From CAZPRY01 sp964589175 (lineage in GTDB: Bacteria > Fidelibacterota > UBA2242): a stretch of DNA of 24,937 nt. Each line of letters begins with the position of its first letter. Positions within the stretch are counted from its first letter, which is position 1. Of the stretch, positions 13,889 to 21,992 are shown piece by piece. The notes under the pieces were generated by a model. That model was not told the origin of the DNA. It did not search any database and saw only the letters and a list, made by a program, of their open reading frames with translations. The stretch covers positions 1 to 24,937 of the forward strand of contig CAZPRY010000055.1 of assembly GCA_964589175.1 (NCBI GenBank), read 5' to 3'. The position numbers were made by a program, and so were the translations under genes.

Positions 13889-15553
13889 ATGACATTCCTC
13901 GCAAAACGGGCCGGACGACGTATAGTCAAAACCATTTTACTGCCGCTGGCTTTATTCACCGGCACTTCCCTGTCGGCGTTTACGATCAGCGGCACGATCA
14001 AGGACGTTGTAAGCGGTACCAATCTCAGTTCCGTCGAGGTAGTGGTCATTTCCCAAACTCCGGCGACCCGGGATACGATTACCAGCAACTATAAGGGCGA
14101 ATGGACCTTCACTTCCGATTACACGGGGATCGAAGATTTCAGCTCCGTTCCGACTCAATTTTCCGTCGCCCAGAACTTTCCGAATCCGTTCAATCCCTCC
14201 ACGACGATCGAATTTTCGGTGCGGAATGCGGGCATGACCGAGGTGACCGTGCATAACCTTTTAGGGCAGGAAGTCGACTCGCGCCGGCAGTACCTGTCGC
14301 CGGGATTTTACCACATTACCTGGAAAAACCAGGGTAGCGCCGGAATGTATTTTTATACAATTCGCAATCACGACCAAACGATCACCCGCAAGATGATCCA
14401 GTTGGACGGCGGGCAACAGGGCGGCCTCTCCCCTATTCTCGGAAGCGCGGCGCCGCAGCGTATCGCCCTGCAAAGACCCACTTCCCTCCCGCTGACCATT
14501 ATTTTCTCCAAATTCGCCTATGTCAGCGATACCCTAAACCTCGATATCGTCGGCGGGGAGACCTTTGAAACATTCCTGGAAACCATTCACAATCAGGCCA
14601 TCCTGGTCGATTTGCACAACGATATCCTCGAAATCATGCTTGACGATACAGGTTATCACTTCATGCCAAAACACGATTACCATGATACCGACATTCCACG
14701 CCTGATCCTCGGCGGCGTCGACATCCAGTTCTTTGCCGTCTGGATCAGTCCCAACGCCTACCCGGTCAATCAATTTCAAAAAGCCCAGGAAGCCATCGGC
14801 CTTTTCAATCGCGAGATGAACCTCTATCCCGATTATATCCGGCAAGCCCGCTCCGCAGATGAAGCCCTCGCAATTGCTCATGAGGGCAAAATTGCCGCCG
14901 TTCTGGCCGTGGAAGGCGGTCATGTCATCGAAAATGACATCAGTAAACTCATCTCGTTCTATGACGCCGGGATGCGCTACCTGACACTCACCTGGAACAA
15001 CAGTACGGATTGGGCGGTTTCGGCCTCGGATTCACGCTCCTCTACGGTTGGGTTGAGTGATTTCGGCAAAAGGGTCATTCGGACCCTCGATTCCCTCGGT
15101 GTGATCATCGATGTTTCACATGTCGGCATCAAAACAATTGAAGATGTGCTGGAGATCACGGGCAATCCGATCATAGCAACGCACTCCGGCGTCCGGGCGA
15201 TTCAGAATAGTTCCCGCAATCTGTATGACAAGCAGATCCAGGCCATCGCCGCCAGCGGCGGAGTAATCGGAATCGTCTTCTACCCGCCCTTCCTGAAATC
15301 CGGTAGAACCGCCACGGTCGAGGATTTGGTAAAGCATATCGATTACATCGTAAACCTCGTCGGCATCGATTATGTCGCCATTGGATCGGATTATGACGGA
15401 ATCGGCAGTAACAAGGTCAATGGTATGAAGGACGTTTCCCAGTTTCCCAACCTTACTTTCGCACTCCTGCAGCATGGTTATTCGAAATCGGATGTCAGGA
15501 AAATCCTGGGGGGAAATTTTCTGCGCGTCTTCCGCCAGGTGTGTACGGATTAA
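13889..15553 (+). CDS. Exported M19 membrane-dipeptidase-like protein with an internal T9SS-type sorting module
   Basis: Residues are counted from the ATG at 13889, chosen because a signal peptide (KTILLPLALFTGTSLSA) follows; a TTG at 13838 would add 17 residues. After the leader come a carboxypeptidase-regulatory-like segment (FTISGTIKDV, about 32-80) and a complete sorting-like module (about 88-172: NFPNPFNPSTTIEF ... VTVHNLLGQEV ... SAGMYFYTI ... RKMIQL). A linker then leads to an M19 dipeptidase domain (about 235-554) with intact metal-binding residues: His243/Asp245 in DLHND, Glu342 in AVEGGH, His411 in DVSHVG, His432 in ATHSGVR, plus Asp501 in GSDYDGI. Family members hydrolyse dipeptides, including D-amino-acid or cysteinyl-glycine substrates. 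The sorting module is normally C-terminal, so its internal position is unusual. The frame is unbroken. Confidence 0.88.
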   Translation: MTFLAKRAGRRIVKTILLPLALFTGTSLSAFTISGTIKDVVSGTNLSSVEVVVISQTPATRDTITSNYKGEWTFTSDYTGIEDFSSVPTQFSVAQNFPNPFNPSTTIEFSVRNAGMTEVTVHNLLGQEVDSRRQYLSPGFYHITWKNQGSAGMYFYTIRNHDQTITRKMIQLDGGQQGGLSPILGSAAPQRIALQRPTSLPLTIIFSKFAYVSDTLNLDIVGGETFETFLETIHNQAILVDLHNDILEIMLDDTGYHFMPKHDYHDTDIPRLILGGVDIQFFAVWISPNAYPVNQFQKAQEAIGLFNREMNLYPDYIRQARSADEALAIAHEGKIAAVLAVEGGHVIENDISKLISFYDAGMRYLTLTWNNSTDWAVSASDSRSSTVGLSDFGKRVIRTLDSLGVIIDVSHVGIKTIEDVLEITGNPIIATHSGVRAIQNSSRNLYDKQIQAIAASGGVIGIVFYPPFLKSGRTATVEDLVKHIDYIVNLVGIDYVAIGSDYDGIGSNKVNGMKDVSQFPNLTFALLQHGYSKSDVRKILGGNFLRVFRQVCTD

Positions 15554-15980
15554 GTGTGAAGGAAATCCGCCAGGCCCTGAGGCTAACATTTCAAACCTGC
15601 CCAGGTGAATCCTGAACAAAATTTTACCAAAGTTTTATGTAACCAATTCCCCTGCGCGACGTCTACTAACCAGTCCCTGGTTTTATAGAAAAATCCAAAA
15701 GAGGCCCGACATCAAGTTTTATAACACAAATCGGTGGAATCGTACGGCAATTACGATGCAAAAATCAAGACCTGAAACAGACTTTAAAAGCACGGAACCT
15801 TCCGAAAATGAGAACGTTGACGTCATGCTATCGAAAGCATTCGGGATTTTTCACGAATAGAATGAATTTCATCCAACGAATATGAACAGAAGGGAAACCG
15901 GCAGGAATGCTCGTACGCAGTAAAGGCCACCTCTTTTACAGCATGCCGCAAGCACTCAGGATGCCCGGTAAAAAGAAGTG
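15554..15980. other. 424-bp gap before the Cache sensor gene; no convincing gene
   Basis: A 34-codon frame (15756-15860) has an ATG but no ribosome binding site and no recognisable character, so it is not called as a gene. A minus-strand frame overlapping the sensor start (15823-16092) looks like a shadow. No terminator, tRNA or strong promoter was found; the dipeptidase stop has no hairpin with T-tract after it. Confidence 0.5.
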
Positions 15981-17261
15981 ATGCAAACCAACCGAATGGC
16001 CCCCAAAAGAAAACTTGTCCTCGTTCTAAGCCTGCTCTTAATTGTAGGCTTTTTAACGACAAGCCTGGTAAGCTACTATGTCTCCCGGTCATCCTTGCGC
16101 CATCGAATCGCAGACTACGATCTTCCGCTGACCAGTGACAATATCTATTCGGAGATTCAGCGGGATTTGCTGAAACCGGTTTTCATATCCTCCTTGATGG
16201 CCAACGATACCTTTTTCAAGGACTGGATCATCGACGGAGAACAGAACCTAAGTGAAATCACCCAATACCTGCGCGAGATCAAGAATAAATACAATACGAT
16301 AACCAGTTTCTTTGTTTCCGAAAAGACCCGCAATTACTATTATACCGACGGCATTTTGAAGCAGGTCAAGTCAAACGAAGAGCGCGACCTCTGGTATTTC
16401 CGGGTTCAGAAAATGACCGAAGATTACGAAATCAACGTCGATCCGGACATGGCCAATAAAGATGTCATGACGATCTTCATCAATCACAAGGTATTCGATT
16501 TTAATGGTCAATATATCGGTGCGACCGGTGTTGGTTTAGCGATCAATTCAGTTACGGATCTGATAGAAAATTATCGTGAGAAATACGATCGCGACATCTA
16601 CTTCGTTGATAGCACCGGGAAAATTATCCTCCAGAGTTCGTCCCTCACCGCTACCGTGACTAACATTTATCAGATGGAAAATATTTCCCCGATTGCCGAT
16701 CAGATTCTGTCCACGCCCAGCAATGGATTTAGCTATATCCGCAACGGTCAGGTAATCCACCTGAATACCCGCTTCGTACCGGAGTTGAATTGGTATCTGC
16801 TCGTCGAACAATCCGAGGAAAGTGCTTTTAAGCAAATTTATAATACCCTCATTCTGAACCTTGTCTTCTGTTTTCTGATAACGGCCGTTGTCCTGCTGAT
16901 CACGAATCTCACGATCAACGCCTTTCAACATAAATTGAAGAAGATGGCGATTGCCGATGCCGAATTAAAAAGCCTCAACAGGGACCAGCAGGAAGAAATC
17001 ATCAAACAGCATCATGAATTACTCAAAAAAAATGCAAACCTGGAACAGGCCCTCGCCGAAGTAAAACAACTCAGCGGCTTCCTGCCCATCTGTTCATCCT
17101 GCAAAAAGATACGCGATGACAAGGGCTATTGGAACCAGATTGAATCCTATATCCAGGCCCGCTCGGAAGCGCAATTCAGCCATGGCATGTGCCCGGATTG
17201 TATGAAAAAATTGTACCCTGACTATTACAGGGATGTGGAAAATGACAAGCCGGAGAAGTAG
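15981..17261 (+). CDS. Membrane Cache-type sensor with coiled coil and C-terminal four-cysteine (zinc-ribbon-like) module
   Basis: One transmembrane helix near the N-terminus (LVLVLSLLLIVGFLTTSLVSYYV) precedes a periplasmic region of about 250 residues resembling a Cache domain (SFFVSEKTRNYYYTDG, DLWYFRVQ, VMTIFINHKVFD..GQYIGATGVGL, DIYFVDSTGKII). A second helix (NLVFCFLITAVVLLITNLTI) is followed by a cytoplasmic coiled coil (about 325-375). The C-terminus is LPICSSCKKIRDDKGYW...FSHGMCPDCMKKLYP, a CxxC...CxxC module known at the ends of bacterial sensors and response regulators but of uncertain function. No histidine kinase, GGDEF, EAL or methyl-accepting domain is present. The start is ATG 15981 (an in-frame GTG lies one codon before); the RBS is weak. 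The upstream dipeptidase is 427 bp away, so this gene probably stands alone. Confidence 0.85.
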   Translation: MQTNRMAPKRKLVLVLSLLLIVGFLTTSLVSYYVSRSSLRHRIADYDLPLTSDNIYSEIQRDLLKPVFISSLMANDTFFKDWIIDGEQNLSEITQYLREIKNKYNTITSFFVSEKTRNYYYTDGILKQVKSNEERDLWYFRVQKMTEDYEINVDPDMANKDVMTIFINHKVFDFNGQYIGATGVGLAINSVTDLIENYREKYDRDIYFVDSTGKIILQSSSLTATVTNIYQMENISPIADQILSTPSNGFSYIRNGQVIHLNTRFVPELNWYLLVEQSEESAFKQIYNTLILNLVFCFLITAVVLLITNLTINAFQHKLKKMAIADAELKSLNRDQQEEIIKQHHELLKKNANLEQALAEVKQLSGFLPICSSCKKIRDDKGYWNQIESYIQARSEAQFSHGMCPDCMKKLYPDYYRDVENDKPEK

Positions 17262-17301
17262 CCCGCTCTCCGGGAATCACTGAGAACGAATCACCCTTTT
17301 A

Positions 17302-17316
17302 ATCCGGTCGCCGGAT
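17302..17316. terminator. Small hairpin between convergent sensor and pheA genes
   Basis: A 6-bp stem, ATCCGG (17302-17307) and CCGGAT (17311-17316), with a 3-nt loop sits in the 63-bp convergent gap. On the minus strand it is followed by TAAAAGGG, so it lacks a T-tract on either side. It is probably a transcript-end hairpin, possibly Rho-dependent, but is not a canonical terminator. Confidence 0.35.
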
Positions 17317-17324
17317 GGCAGTGG

Positions 17325-18380
17325 TCAGTCGGATTTTATCTCGTTGTAACAGCCCATCATGCGCATGTCGCTGGTTATCGCTTTAACCCCCTCCAGCACA
17401 TTTTGGACACGTTCATCCTGAAGTGACCCGATAAAATCCAGGAAGAAGACGTAATTGCCGGGCTTGCTCGGAATCGATTCGATCCTGCTCAGATTGATAT
17501 TGCCCTTCGCGAAAAGTTCCAGAACACTGAAGAGCGTGCCGGCCTTATGCGCCGTTGAGAAGAGAATCGAACATTTGTTGCCTTCGCCTTCGAAAGGCTT
17601 TTTCGAAATCACCACGAAGCGGGTGTGATTGTTGTCCAGGTCCTCGATATTTTCCCGCAGAATTTCCAGGTTATAGAGCTGTCCGGCCAATTGACTGGCG
17701 ATTGCCGCCGTGCCCTTCAGGCGTTTCTCGGAGAGCATACGCGCCGCGCCGGCCGTATCATAATAAGACACCGCTTCCAGTTTATTGCGGGCCAGAAAAT
17801 ACTTGCACTGGGCCAGCGCCTGCGGGTGGGAATAGACCGTCCGGATATCGCGGTGATCGGCGCCGGGCAGAGTCATCAGGCAGTGCGAGACCAAGAGTTC
17901 GACCGCCCCGTAGACGAAGAGTTTCGTGTTGATGATCAGGTCGTTGACCTGGCCGATGACGCCGCCCAGGGTATTTTCCACCGGCACAATCCCGAAATCG
18001 AAGAGACCGCTCTCGACATTATTGAAAACGTCCACAAAATCCGGGCAAGGAATCGGGATCAACTCTTTGTCCCAGATGTGGGCCGCGACCTCACTGTAAG
18101 CCCCGTGCTCGCCCTGAAAACCAATCACCTGGGAACTCACCTTCTGGAGCCGTTTACTCTCCGCGATGATTTTAACAAAGAGTTCTTCGCAAAACTCGGG
18201 AGAGATCAGACCTAGCGAATTGCTGCGCAGGCTTTCGAGGATCTCCTTTTCGCGCTCCGGGTCTTCGATCTCGTTTTTGAGTTTCCGGGCCAGAATGGCC
18301 TGTTCCATGCGGTCGTTGAGGAGTTTAATTATTTTCGAATCGAGTATATCGATCTCTTGTCTGATTTTTTTTAATTGCAT
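17325..18380 (-). CDS. pheA: Bifunctional chorismate mutase / prephenate dehydratase (P-protein)
   Basis: It converts chorismate to prephenate and then to phenylpyruvate, committing carbon to phenylalanine. The N-terminal chorismate mutase helices are seen as MQLKKIRQEIDILDSKIIKLLNDR (about 1-80). The prephenate dehydratase domain (about 85-265) has IGFQGEHGAYSE, VPVENTLGG, YSHPQALAQC, DTAGAARM and the NHTRFVVI motif. The ACT domain (about 270-345) has KAGTLFSVLELFAKGNINLSRIESIP, so feedback control by phenylalanine is likely. Start: GGAG lies 6 nt before the ATG at 18380, which gives 351 residues and is preferred over an extension to 18404. It follows the DAHP synthase by 25 bp on the same strand, a clear operon of first and branch-point steps. 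Confidence 0.95.
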   Translation of the reverse strand: MQLKKIRQEIDILDSKIIKLLNDRMEQAILARKLKNEIEDPEREKEILESLRSNSLGLISPEFCEELFVKIIAESKRLQKVSSQVIGFQGEHGAYSEVAAHIWDKELIPIPCPDFVDVFNNVESGLFDFGIVPVENTLGGVIGQVNDLIINTKLFVYGAVELLVSHCLMTLPGADHRDIRTVYSHPQALAQCKYFLARNKLEAVSYYDTAGAARMLSEKRLKGTAAIASQLAGQLYNLEILRENIEDLDNNHTRFVVISKKPFEGEGNKCSILFSTAHKAGTLFSVLELFAKGNINLSRIESIPSKPGNYVFFLDFIGSLQDERVQNVLEGVKAITSDMRMMGCYNEIKSD

Positions 18381-18405
18381 GTCACTCTCCGTCTTGGATT
18401 TCAAA

Positions 18406-19230
18406 CTAAGGCCTGGTGCCGGATTCCTGCATGAAGCGCTGTAATTGGCGCATTTCCACCACGAATTTGCGGAACATCTCCGGCGGCATTTGCTGATCTT
18501 TGTCGCTCCTGGCTTCAGCGGGATTGTGATGGACTTCTACGATAACACCGTCGGCGCCGGCCGCCACCGAAGCCAGGCTCATCGGCAGAATGAGACTCAA
18601 TCGGCCCGTACCGTGCGACGGGTCGACGATGATCGGCAGATGCGTGATCTCCTTCACCGCCGGCACCATACTCAGATCGAGCGTGTTGCGGGTGTAGGTT
18701 TCGAAGGTCCGGATGCCGCGTTCGCAGAGGATTACATTGGGATTACCTTCGGCCAGGATATATTCGGCGCAGTTCAGCCATTCGGCCAGGGTGGAATACA
18801 TGCCGCGCTTGAGCAGCACCGGCTTGCCGGCTTTGCCCACTTCCTTCAACAGTGAGAAATTCTGCATGTTGCGCGCGCCGATCTGCAATATATCGACATA
18901 CTCGCAGACCCAGGACACATCGCGCGAATCGATGACTTCCGTAACGATCGGCAGGCCGGTTTCCCGCCGGGCTTTTTCCAGCAGGCGCAAGCCCTTGATC
19001 CCCAAACCCTGAAACGCATAGGGCGAGGTCCGCGGTTTGAAAGCGCCGCCGCGCAGCATGTTGCCCCCGGCCTCTTTGACATCGATGGCCGAGGCGATGA
19101 TCTGCGCCTCACTCTCGACGGCGCAAGGCCCGGCAATGATGATGAAGTCCTTCCCCACCGTCACGTCGCCGATCCGGAAAGTGGTCTTCTGTCTATCCGG
19201 GCGAAGCGTCGCTAATTTCAGATTTTCCAT
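18406..19230 (-). CDS. aroF: 3-deoxy-7-phosphoheptulonate (DAHP) synthase, AroA-beta/KDO8PS-like type
   Basis: It condenses phosphoenolpyruvate and erythrose-4-phosphate, the first step of the shikimate pathway. Motifs seen: IIAGPCAVESEAQI, LRGGAFKPRTSPYAFQGLG, TEVIDSRDV, LQIGARNMQNFSLL, KPVLLKRGM, LCERGIRTFETYTRNTLDLS, PIIVDPSHGTG and GVIVEVHHNPAEARSDKDQQ. These match the short subfamily (about 274 residues) used by Bacillus AroA and Thermotoga, rather than the longer E. coli AroFGH. A short FRIGD segment near the N-terminus may be the remnant of a regulatory domain, so feedback control probably lies mainly on PheA's ACT domain. Start: AAGGGAG 6 nt before ATG 19230 is preferred over a longer frame to 19293. 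First gene of the operon with pheA. Confidence 0.94.
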   Translation of the reverse strand: MENLKLATLRPDRQKTTFRIGDVTVGKDFIIIAGPCAVESEAQIIASAIDVKEAGGNMLRGGAFKPRTSPYAFQGLGIKGLRLLEKARRETGLPIVTEVIDSRDVSWVCEYVDILQIGARNMQNFSLLKEVGKAGKPVLLKRGMYSTLAEWLNCAEYILAEGNPNVILCERGIRTFETYTRNTLDLSMVPAVKEITHLPIIVDPSHGTGRLSLILPMSLASVAAGADGVIVEVHHNPAEARSDKDQQMPPEMFRKFVVEMRQLQRFMQESGTRP

Positions 19231-19426
19231 AATGAACTCCCTTAGAACTCCGATTCGTCGCTCCGCAAACCCAATGTTAATAACGAACCACACGCACCGG
19301 AATCTTGAACCAAAATCTAATCCCCCGACGATTCATTTCCAATAGATGAATGATAGACCGACCAGGAAGCTTCCTGAATAGAGAAACTCTCCATCAAGTC
19401 ATATCAGATGGTAGAGTTCTGAATTC
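19231..19426. promoter_or_regulatory. Upstream region of the aroF-pheA operon
   Basis: It contains a hairpin-forming ATTCAT (19331-19336) / ATGAAT (19346-19351) pair and a perfect 12-bp palindrome AGGAAGCTTCCT (19364-19375). No obvious minus-strand promoter or phenylalanine leader peptide was seen. It is the first part of a gene-poor stretch of about 1.47 kb. Confidence 0.35.
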
Positions 19427-19782
19427 GGATTTATGATAGCAGATTGCAGATTTTAGAAGGGGACTGAATGGTCAGGACATGGGTAACACTTTTTATTAGA
19501 ATTATCGAAACTTCCATGGAAGACGGAGAACAAAAGACTCTCGCTAAGTACGCAAAGGACGCAACGAAATTGAAGTGCAAATTGGGGAAATCGAAGTATC
19601 CATGCTTCGTCCTGATAGTTCGGGACTGCGCAGGACAGGCTGGAGTAATTGAGAATTGGATGTTTGGGATTTTGGATTTGCTTGCTATTTGATGCTTGTT
19701 AATTGGTGCTTGCTACTGGCGATGCAGGTCCATGAAATCGGAAACAAAATAATTCTCAATTCTCAACTTTTCCGGAGAATTG
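19427..19782 (+). repeat. Direct repeat copy A (356 bp), intergenic repeat family
   Basis: Matches 20015-20370 at a constant offset of 588 bp. By eye, 19438-19661 is identical to 20026-20249 over 224 bp; the flanks carry scattered substitutions without net indels. It contains an open frame of 74 codons (19468-19692) beginning MVRTWVTLFIRIIE, preceded by GAAGGGGACTG and with several Cys and Lys. The sequence CGCTAAGTACGCAAAGGACGCAACG resembles widespread dispersed intergenic repeats with CGCAAAG units, so the frame is more likely incidental than a gene. Confidence 0.9.
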
Positions 19783-20014
19783 GAATGGCCGGGACACGGG
19801 AAATACCTTTGATTGCGCCTACCGGAAGTCGCTAAGTATACGGCACATTATGCCGATATGGCAGAATAATACGGGTATCCTCATGAGCGAAGGATGAGCG
19901 AAAGAAGAGCGAAGGAACAGCGAATGGATAACCTTGCTAGAGCAATCGAAAAACAGGCGATTGCGGACAATATGACAGAGAACGAGTATTGTAAAATTGG
20001 ATATTTGGGATTTT
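19783..20014 (+). repeat. Degenerate third repeat copy and spacer between the direct repeats
   Basis: Starting directly after copy A, 19783-19810 matches 19466-19493 at about 22 of 28 positions (GAATGGCCGGGACACGGG versus GAATGGTCAGGACATGGG). A CGCTAAGTA match follows at 19830 after an apparent deletion of about 29 bp. Around 19884-19925 there are four GAGCGAA or CAGCGAA units at 10-11-bp spacing. A 53-codon frame (19894-20055) ends exactly where the copy B frame begins (TGAATG); it has no recognisable product and is not called. Confidence 0.55.
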
Positions 20015-20370
20015 GGATTTCAGACAGCAGATTGCAGATTTTAGAAGGGGACTGAATGGTCAGGACATGGGTAACACTTTTTATTAGAATTATCGAAACT
20101 TCCATGGAAGACGGAGAACAAAAGACTCTCGCTAAGTACGCAAAGGACGCAACGAAATTGAAGTGCAAATTGGGGAAATCGAAGTATCCATGCTTCGTCC
20201 TGATAGTTCGGGACTGCGCAGGACAGGCTGGAGTAATTGAGAATTGGATAATTGGGATTTTGGATTTGCTTGCTATTTGATGTTTGTTATTTGGTGCTTC
20301 CTACAGACGGTGCCGATTCGTAAAATCGGAAACAAAATAATTTTCAATTCTTAATTTCCTCAGGGAATTG
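20015..20370 (+). repeat. Direct repeat copy B (356 bp)
   Basis: Second copy of the repeat at 19427, with the same 74-codon frame at 20056-20280; only two codons near the end differ (ENWMF versus ENWII). The perfect central identity suggests recent duplication or gene conversion. After the repeat, 20371-20640 shows no gene, hairpin or recognisable element. Confidence 0.9.
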
Positions 20371-20651
20371 AAAAACCAAGCGAACTGAGAATGTCAAACT
20401 ATCATTATTCGATCAGAGAAGTCCTGAAGTTCAATCGAAGTTAGCTTATTTCTGTACCGAAGATCTGGTGAAGCCGGAAAATCTACCGGAATGACAATGA
20501 AACGGTCGAAGGTTAAAAGCGCCAGGAGCACCGAACAGACAACTGCCCGGTCCGAAAACAGATATCCCCGCCTATCAGAGCGTCAAAGGCTTACTTATTG
20601 CCGTTCTATTTTTGTGATGAGACTCAAACAGCAGAATTTCCAGGACCGATT

Positions 20652-20679
20652 TTGCTTGCGACAATAGAATAGATATTAT
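20652..20679 (+). promoter_or_regulatory. Candidate promoter for the two beta-propeller genes
   Basis: TTGCTT (20652-20657) and TATTAT (20674-20679) are separated by 16 bp, about 25 bp upstream of the ATG at 20705. The ribosome binding site GAGGGG lies at 20697-20702. The match is moderate. Confidence 0.45.
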
Positions 20680-20704
20680 AGAATTAAGAAAAATCTGAGG
20701 GGAT

Positions 20705-21958
20705 ATGAAGCAATTAATATTTCAGGCCTACTTTTTAGTCATTTTTACGGCTGCAATCTACGGTCAGTCCGAATGGACGGTTCTTAAACCAAATAATTCA
20801 GGCTTGCCGAGTATCAGCATTAAGTGCCTGGCGATCGATGCCAGCGGCAATATCTGGATCGGCGGCAACCTGGGATCTTTGACCAGGTACGACAATGGCG
20901 ACTGGACCGTGTATAGCGGTTATGGAATCCCGGGTCCGGCTTATTGTATCGCTTTAGATGCCAGTGATAACATCTGGATCGGGTCTCAGGGTTACGGTTT
21001 AACAAAATTCGACGGAGCCAACAGTACGGTTTATAATGCTTCAAATTCAGGTTTGCCGGATAACGCAGTTCAATCCGTTATCGTCGATAATATTGGCCGT
21101 GTATGGGCCGGTACCGCCGGAGGTGTGGCGATATTTGACGGGACTGATTGGACGATATATAATACCTCTAACTCCAATTTGCCGCATAATTGGATTTATT
21201 CTTTTGCGTTAGATAATGATAACAATATGTGGGTTGGAACGGGCGGCGGCCTGGCGAAATCCGACGGTTCCGGTTGGGCTGTGTACACCAGCTCGAATTC
21301 CGGCCTGCCGGACAATTATGTGTTCTCCATTGCTATCGATACTAACGGCGACAAGTGGATTGGCACCCTTTCCGGCGGATTGGCAAAATTCAACGACAGC
21401 GGGTGGACTGTCTACAACCAATCTAATTCCGGTTTACCGGCAAACCGGGTCGATTGCATAGTCATCGACGACAGCGGTAATAAATGGATCGGTACAACGG
21501 GAGGCGGTCTGGCAAAATTTGACGATTCCAATTGGACGATATTTGACGAAAGCAATTCACCATTGCCGTACAACGCCGTTTATGCGCTGGCAATCGAGGC
21601 CAACGGAAACAAGTGGATTGGAACATACGGTGGTTTGGCTGTCTATCGAGAAGATGGGATTGTGGCCTTTGAAGAAGATTTAAGCAGCGTACCGACCGAT
21701 TTCGAATTATGTAAAAACTACCCCAATCCCTTCAATCCGGGCACGACGATAACATATACTATCCCAATGACAGAATTCGTCTCTATTACGGTTTATGATA
21801 TGCTCGGCAAGGAAGTGACAATCCTGGTAGATGGAAAGAAACCAGCCGGCCATTACAGAGTGGATTTCAATGCTTCGGGATTACCGAGCGGAATGTATTT
21901 CTATACGCTGCAAGCCGGTGCTTATAGAAGCACAAAAAAGATGTTACTATTTAGATAA
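20705..21958 (+). CDS. Secreted Reg_prop-type beta-propeller protein with T9SS sorting domain
   Basis: After a signal peptide (MKQLIFQAYFLVIFTAAIYGQ) come about seven repeats of roughly 43 residues, each of the form N.WIGT.GGLAKFD...WTVYN.SNSGLP.N.V..I.ID. They are the blades of a Reg_prop-like propeller, a fold best known from the periplasmic sensor half of Bacteroides hybrid two-component systems. Here there is no kinase or transmembrane part. Instead the protein ends in a sorting domain (NYPNPFNPGTTITY ... ITVYDMLGKEV ... LPSGMYFYTL ... KKMLLFR), so it is predicted to be exported and attached or released at the cell surface. No catalytic residues are recognisable. The next propeller gene starts about 34 bp downstream on the same strand, indicating an operon. 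Confidence 0.88.
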   Translation: MKQLIFQAYFLVIFTAAIYGQSEWTVLKPNNSGLPSISIKCLAIDASGNIWIGGNLGSLTRYDNGDWTVYSGYGIPGPAYCIALDASDNIWIGSQGYGLTKFDGANSTVYNASNSGLPDNAVQSVIVDNIGRVWAGTAGGVAIFDGTDWTIYNTSNSNLPHNWIYSFALDNDNNMWVGTGGGLAKSDGSGWAVYTSSNSGLPDNYVFSIAIDTNGDKWIGTLSGGLAKFNDSGWTVYNQSNSGLPANRVDCIVIDDSGNKWIGTTGGGLAKFDDSNWTIFDESNSPLPYNAVYALAIEANGNKWIGTYGGLAVYREDGIVAFEEDLSSVPTDFELCKNYPNPFNPGTTITYTIPMTEFVSITVYDMLGKEVTILVDGKKPAGHYRVDFNASGLPSGMYFYTLQAGAYRSTKKMLLFR

Positions 21959-21992
21959 TGCCTGTAACCATTTTACGTAAATCGGAGGAATG

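Noticed and set aside
15756..15860. 34-codon frame starting MQKSRPETDFKS upstream of the sensor gene
   Set aside because: No Shine-Dalgarno, no promoter, no recognisable features; likely chance.
19468..19692. 74-codon frame in repeat copy A (and 20056-20280 in copy B) as real genes
   Set aside because: Identity extends well outside the frame on both sides, so conservation comes from the repeat, not from coding selection.
19884..19925. Short GAGCGAA tandem units as a CRISPR-like array
   Set aside because: Units are only 7 bp with 10-11-bp period and no spacers; too short and irregular for CRISPR.
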